Source: Paratinospora sagittata (lineage: Eukaryota > Streptophyta > Magnoliopsida > Ranunculales > Menispermaceae). Taken from it: a DNA stretch of 64,000 bases. How positions within the stretch are numbered: position 1 is the stretch's first letter; each line of letters opens with the position of its first letter. The stretch lies in contig CM069602.1 in assembly GCA_035771175.1 (NCBI GenBank), positions 9,427,501 to 9,491,500 of the forward strand, written 5' to 3'. The translations under genes and the position numbers were made by a program. Below the pieces are notes generated by a model that was given only the letters and a program-made list of their open reading frames with translations, did no database searches and was not told the origin of the DNA. Below, piece by piece: positions 60,028 to 64,000 of the stretch.

Positions 60028-62523
60028 CTTTGTTGCATTTCAAATCGTCTTGTTGGTTCTTATCTCGTATACGCTAAGAAAAGAAAAAAAGTATCTTTTC
60101 GAGAAATTTTGCAAGAAAATCATATTTTTCAGAGTTTGGTTAGAGAAAAAAAAAATTAATAGGGGAAAAAATATTTTCAACCTTTAAATTTTTTCATCAC
60201 AATTTTAATATATATATATATATTACGTTTTTAAGGTTAGTAATTAAGAAGGCAGTTAAATAAATTATAAAAAAAAGCCTATTTCTATCCTATTCTATTA
60301 CTACTACAAAAATATGAAGAAATGCTATCTTTACCATATTAAAATTCTCTAAATATTTTTTTTATAATTTTAAATAAATTTATCTCCTCCAACCCAATCC
60401 AACCCTACCCTACAAATTTTAAATATATTCCTAAAAATTATAAATCACTACATTCAAAACCTTCAAAATCACTTACTTCCTTACTATTATCTCATCTTCG
60501 ACAGAAAAATCGATGGTTTTGACAGATTTTGTATTATTTTTTTCGACACGAAAGGCAGTTGCAATTCGAAATTTTGCGAACAAAAATTACTAAATCACTA
60601 AATCGATAAGAGGTTTGTTGTTAAAATGGTATGTTTTGGTATTTTTATTTGCGAAAAACATCATCGAATGTCCGAAAAAATCACTATGGAAAGAATTGGA
60701 CCGCAATCGATTCGGACCTATAATACCGAATTAATTATGGTGGTTCGGTCAGAGACGACCGAACTTTATATTTTGGGTTCTGTTATCGCCGACTAAACTG
60801 TACAATTTTTTTTTAATATATTTAAAACACAAAAAAAAATATATAAAAAAATAGATGGTTTGGTCATACAAATCGGAATAATAGTTATAAATTCGGTCTG
60901 TATGACCAAACAGATACATTCTGATTCAGTCACGCAAGACCGAACTCACGACGAAATTAGAAAAAAAAAATAAAAAAATGAATATTTTGGTACAATCACA
61001 TAAAGATATTATTGAAAATTGAAATTAATGGTTTCTTGTGGTGTAATGAATATTTTTTTTATGATTTATTTAATTGTCCTCATAATTAATAGGTCAATTT
61101 TTCTAATAATCACCTCTAACGGTCATTGTTTAACATATTTAAACCATTTTAATTGTTTTGTTCGTTCATTTTTTTTTTTTTTTTCATAACTGTGAAAATG
61201 TCTTGTCCACCTTACACGCACACTTCAACTAATCTCTCTGCACCCCGCAACTATAACTTAGAACATTCAACCTATAATATAAAGTTTCTGCCACTCAAAT
61301 GTTAGGGAACGTATGGCGTTTGCAGAATTATACAATTAAAGAATAAGATGAAAAATTTAGAAAAAAAAGAGAGAGTAGTAGACACATAAATTTTACGTGA
61401 TAAAAATCTTAATTTGAGAAAAACCTCTACGAGCAAATTGTAGAAGAATTATAGTAAAAAATAACTTACAACCATTTTTTTATACTCTAAGAATAATAAG
61501 ACTCTCTCTTTCTCTTAAATTATAAAAGAGAACTACGAAAAAAATGGGATGGAATGAAGAGAATGGTGCCTAATCACATGCACCATAAGGCTACTTCTAA
61601 AACAAATAATCATCACATAGACATGTCATAATTCATTTCAAGCAACCATTATCTCATAACTTAGTTCAAACAATCATCACATTTTAGTAACTTGTAGATA
61701 AAACTACAACTCACTTCAAACAGTCGTCATCTTACAATATTTTATTACTTTTCTTCACACAATTTGTTCCAGTTTCATTTCTTTCTAAGGAGCTAGTCCT
61801 ACAAACATTATGAAGTGTTTTTGATAACCTAAGAAGATATTCCAAGTAAGTAACGTCAGTCGCTTCCTCTTCTTGAAGTCCTTTAATATAAAATTTATTC
61901 TTGGCTTTAGTTAAATTAATTAAATTATTACAAAAACTACTGCGCGTAAATTATCTATAAAGATATTAATAACAACGCGCTTCTCAGCATTTTCTAACCT
62001 CTGTCTTGTTCCCTTCTTCTACACCAAGTCTCTTCTCCTCCGTCTCTTCTATTCCTTTTTCTACATTAAATATATCCTTAATGCTTGTAACGTGGTAGCT
62101 GACATTTCATTTTCACATGGACTCTTTCTCGTGTGGGACTCTTTAATCCTTCTACTTTCTTATGTCTTTCTAAATCTACTTCAAACCAAAGCCTTCTTCT
62201 CTAAATTTATTTTAGTGGTATTATTTAAGCTCCTCTCTCTCACATTTCAGTCTCTTCGTAATAGTTTTTTTTTTATAAATCATGAAATAATTTATCTAAA
62301 TAAAAAAATATTAATTATATTTATCAAATACATATAATTATAAAATATAGTCATTTAATTAAAATTTTACATGTCATAACAAAAAAAAATTAACATTTTA
62401 TGTTTTATGATATATTTTTATTTTTATTTTATGAACTAATTAACTTAATTTTAGTATTTTAAATGATTAATTTAAAAATACTCACGCATCGCCCGAGATT
62501 ACAAACTTGCAAGTATTTATATA
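60028..62523. other. Intergenic region upstream of HNH gene
   Basis: AT-rich sequence with a CACTA-like remnant (60301-61043) and a copia-LTR-like phrase near 61380 (ACACATAAATTTTACGTGAT). No coding exon was recognised. Confidence 0.5.
60301..61043. mobile_element. Possible CACTA-type non-autonomous element
   Basis: The left edge CTACTACAAAAATATGAAG and the reverse complement of the right edge, CACCACAAGAAACCATTAA, both approximate the CACTACAAGAAA terminus of plant CACTA elements. Between 60715 and 60960 the motifs TTCGGTC, GACCGAAC and GGTCATAC recur in both orientations, like CACTA subterminal repeats. No matching 3-bp duplication was found. Confidence 0.4.
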
Positions 62524-63628
62524 TGTTGGTGCAAGATTTGACCAACACCAATAGACGATGAGGTGGGAGGAAGATGCTGATCTGAAACTCGTCAGAGTGC
62601 TGGAGAAATCGTTGGAGGTTGGTTATCTGAAAAAAGAAAAACAAGAGAATACAGGTTATCGTGAGGAACACCGGTGTGATGTCCTTCGATGCCTAAGTTA
62701 GTTCAGAGCTTAGTAGTACTGAATTGAGTTGATAATGGCTTAGAGTTCCTTACCTCCCCCTTAGGGGTTGTGATCTTTTTATAGAAGGGTTTGAGGTCTT
62801 TCGCCTTGTAGTAGTGTCGTTGTAAAATCAGAGATCCAAATCCTATTGGGAGAGCATGTTTGATTCCTGGTCGAACTAGGAATATTTGGTACGATCTTTG
62901 TAAGATTAGGATGACTTATCAGTCTTTTAATCGAACTAGTAGAGCTTCAGGCCTTATCAGAATCGGATTAAGAGTAACTCCCGAACTTGTCGCAATGGTT
63001 CACGCCTTATCCCTATCTGGATTGGGAATTCCGTCATCATCCATTCCGAAGTCGGAGATTTCTACAGGTCGGCATACCGATCTATAGTCTCTAATTATGT
63101 TTGCTTGATACTAAAGATATGGTCTGTGACGAGATTGATATATAGTGGTCGATCTCTTTACTTAGTTTTCTCTAAGTGTTTGTTGGGTCATGAGGTCGGT
63201 GAATCATAGATTTGTATCGATCTCTTGACTTAATTTCTTCAAGTGTTTGTCGCATCATAAGGTCGGTAATACTGCGATTTGAACCTTCCGGTTCTCTTCT
63301 CGGTAGCGATTTGATCGCCGCTCCAAGGCACTTCAAGGGTCAGTGACCCATCTTCTCAGTAGTATCTGTCCTTCTGGAGCAGAACCCCAAGACACTTTTG
63401 ACCGTAGTCATCTTCTCAGTAGATACGTAGCTAGAGCTCGATACCCCCAAGGCATTCTAAGGTCAGGACCCTTCTTCTCTGTGGCTTCCAATCTGGTCGA
63501 TAGTTCCAAGACACTTTTATTTGTTGATCGTAGAGGTAGATTTGTAAAAAGAAAACTCTTGCTTATCGTAGAAAAATCTCGAACAAACACTCGTAGAAAT
63601 CTAAAAATAAAACTAGAGGTAACCAACA
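62524..63628 (-). mobile_element. LTR of a Ty3/gypsy retrotransposon
   Basis: The segment is bounded by TGTTGGT (62524) and ACCAACA (ending 63628), a 7-bp perfect terminal inverted repeat with TG...CA ends; 1105 bp. A minus-strand TATA box (CTATAAAAAG, 62775-62784) lies within it. Between about 63290 and 63500, degenerate 75-80-bp tandem units with CCAAG(G/A)CA and CTTCTC recur. It lies directly downstream of a gypsy integrase end, so it is the 3' LTR. The 5' LTR is outside the window. Confidence 0.65.
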
Positions 63629-63689
63629 CCTCGACAAATACTGTAACATAGCTACCGAACTGCTACTACTACTGCTAATTCCTATTGAT

Positions 63690-64000
63690 AATACTTCTTG
63701 AGGTGCTCTACATTCCAGGGTTTAGGAATTCTTTCCCCCAGTCAGATCTTTGAGCTTGTATACCCCCGTGCGAAGTACCGTTGTGATCTTGTAAGGCCTT
63801 CCCAGTTGGGACCGAGGGCGCCTGCTCCATGTTCACGCGTGCTCAACATGACCTTCCTTAACACTAGGTCACCGACTTTGAAGCTTTTGTGCTTCACCTT
63901 GACATTATAGTACTTCGAGATCTTCTGCTGGTATGTCGTTAGCTTGAGCTATGCTTGTATTCTTTTTTCTTCGAGTAAATCCAGGTTAGTGAGTTGAGCC
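63690..64000 (-). pseudogene. Ty3/gypsy integrase C-terminal region, cut by window edge
   Basis: Minus-strand frames read LTNLDLLEEKRIQA, then after one stop LKLTTYQQKISKYYNVKVKH, KSFKVGDLVLRKVM, GALGPNWEG and finally ERIPKPWNVEHLKKYY. This is the GPY/F module and C-terminal tail of gypsy (Tat/Athila-like) integrases. At least one stop and a frameshift are present. The rest of pol lies beyond position 64000. Confidence 0.82.

Overview
The window is plant nuclear DNA. It is AT-rich and intron-rich, with GT-AG introns up to 8 kb, and is full of degraded transposable elements. The genes (starch synthase II, AAR3-type DCN1-like, MYB-CC factor, PSY peptide precursors, L34e-superfamily membrane protein) are plant families, and the SINE, MITE and LINE load points to a eudicot or near relative. 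I cannot name the species. No bacterial features are present.

Layout. 1-2.5 kb: degenerate antisense LINE. 3.0-6.7 kb (+): 3' exons of starch synthase II, whose 5' part lies outside the window. 7.6-18.4 kb (-): a complete nine-exon AAR3/DCN1-like gene rebuilt exon by exon (307 aa), with SINE, MITE and other repeats in its introns. 18.3-19.4 kb: an inverted copy of that gene's promoter, 5' UTR and exon 1. 22.4-24.9 kb: a 2.55-kb foldback Mutator-like element. 25.2-25.9 kb (+): intronless RING-H2 E3 ligase. 29.1-30.6 kb (-): six-exon MYB-CC factor of PHL8 type. 31-36.7 kb: SINE, LINE and RTE insertions. 36.7-37.4 kb (-): two-pass membrane protein of the L34e superfamily. 43.7-44.4 kb (-) and 47.7-48.1 kb (+): two divergently transcribed small genes that encode PSY-type tyrosine-sulfated peptide precursors. 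49.6-60.0 kb (-): four-exon HNH-endonuclease-domain gene with an 8-kb first intron packed with transposons. 60.3-61.0 kb: CACTA-like remnant. 62.5-64.0 kb (-): Ty3/gypsy LTR and integrase end, cut by the window edge.

The genes do not form a pathway; this is ordinary mixed plant gene order. The most notable finds are the PSY pair (three tiny exons each, same intron phases), the foldback MULE with inverted 178-bp repeats and a transposase fragment, the inverted duplication of the DCN1-like 5' end, a 135-bp near-perfect hairpin, and a hAT-like element carrying a motif pair spaced like a plant snRNA promoter. Exon joins were read by eye from splice sites and frame; all complete models keep frame, but no transcript data were available.
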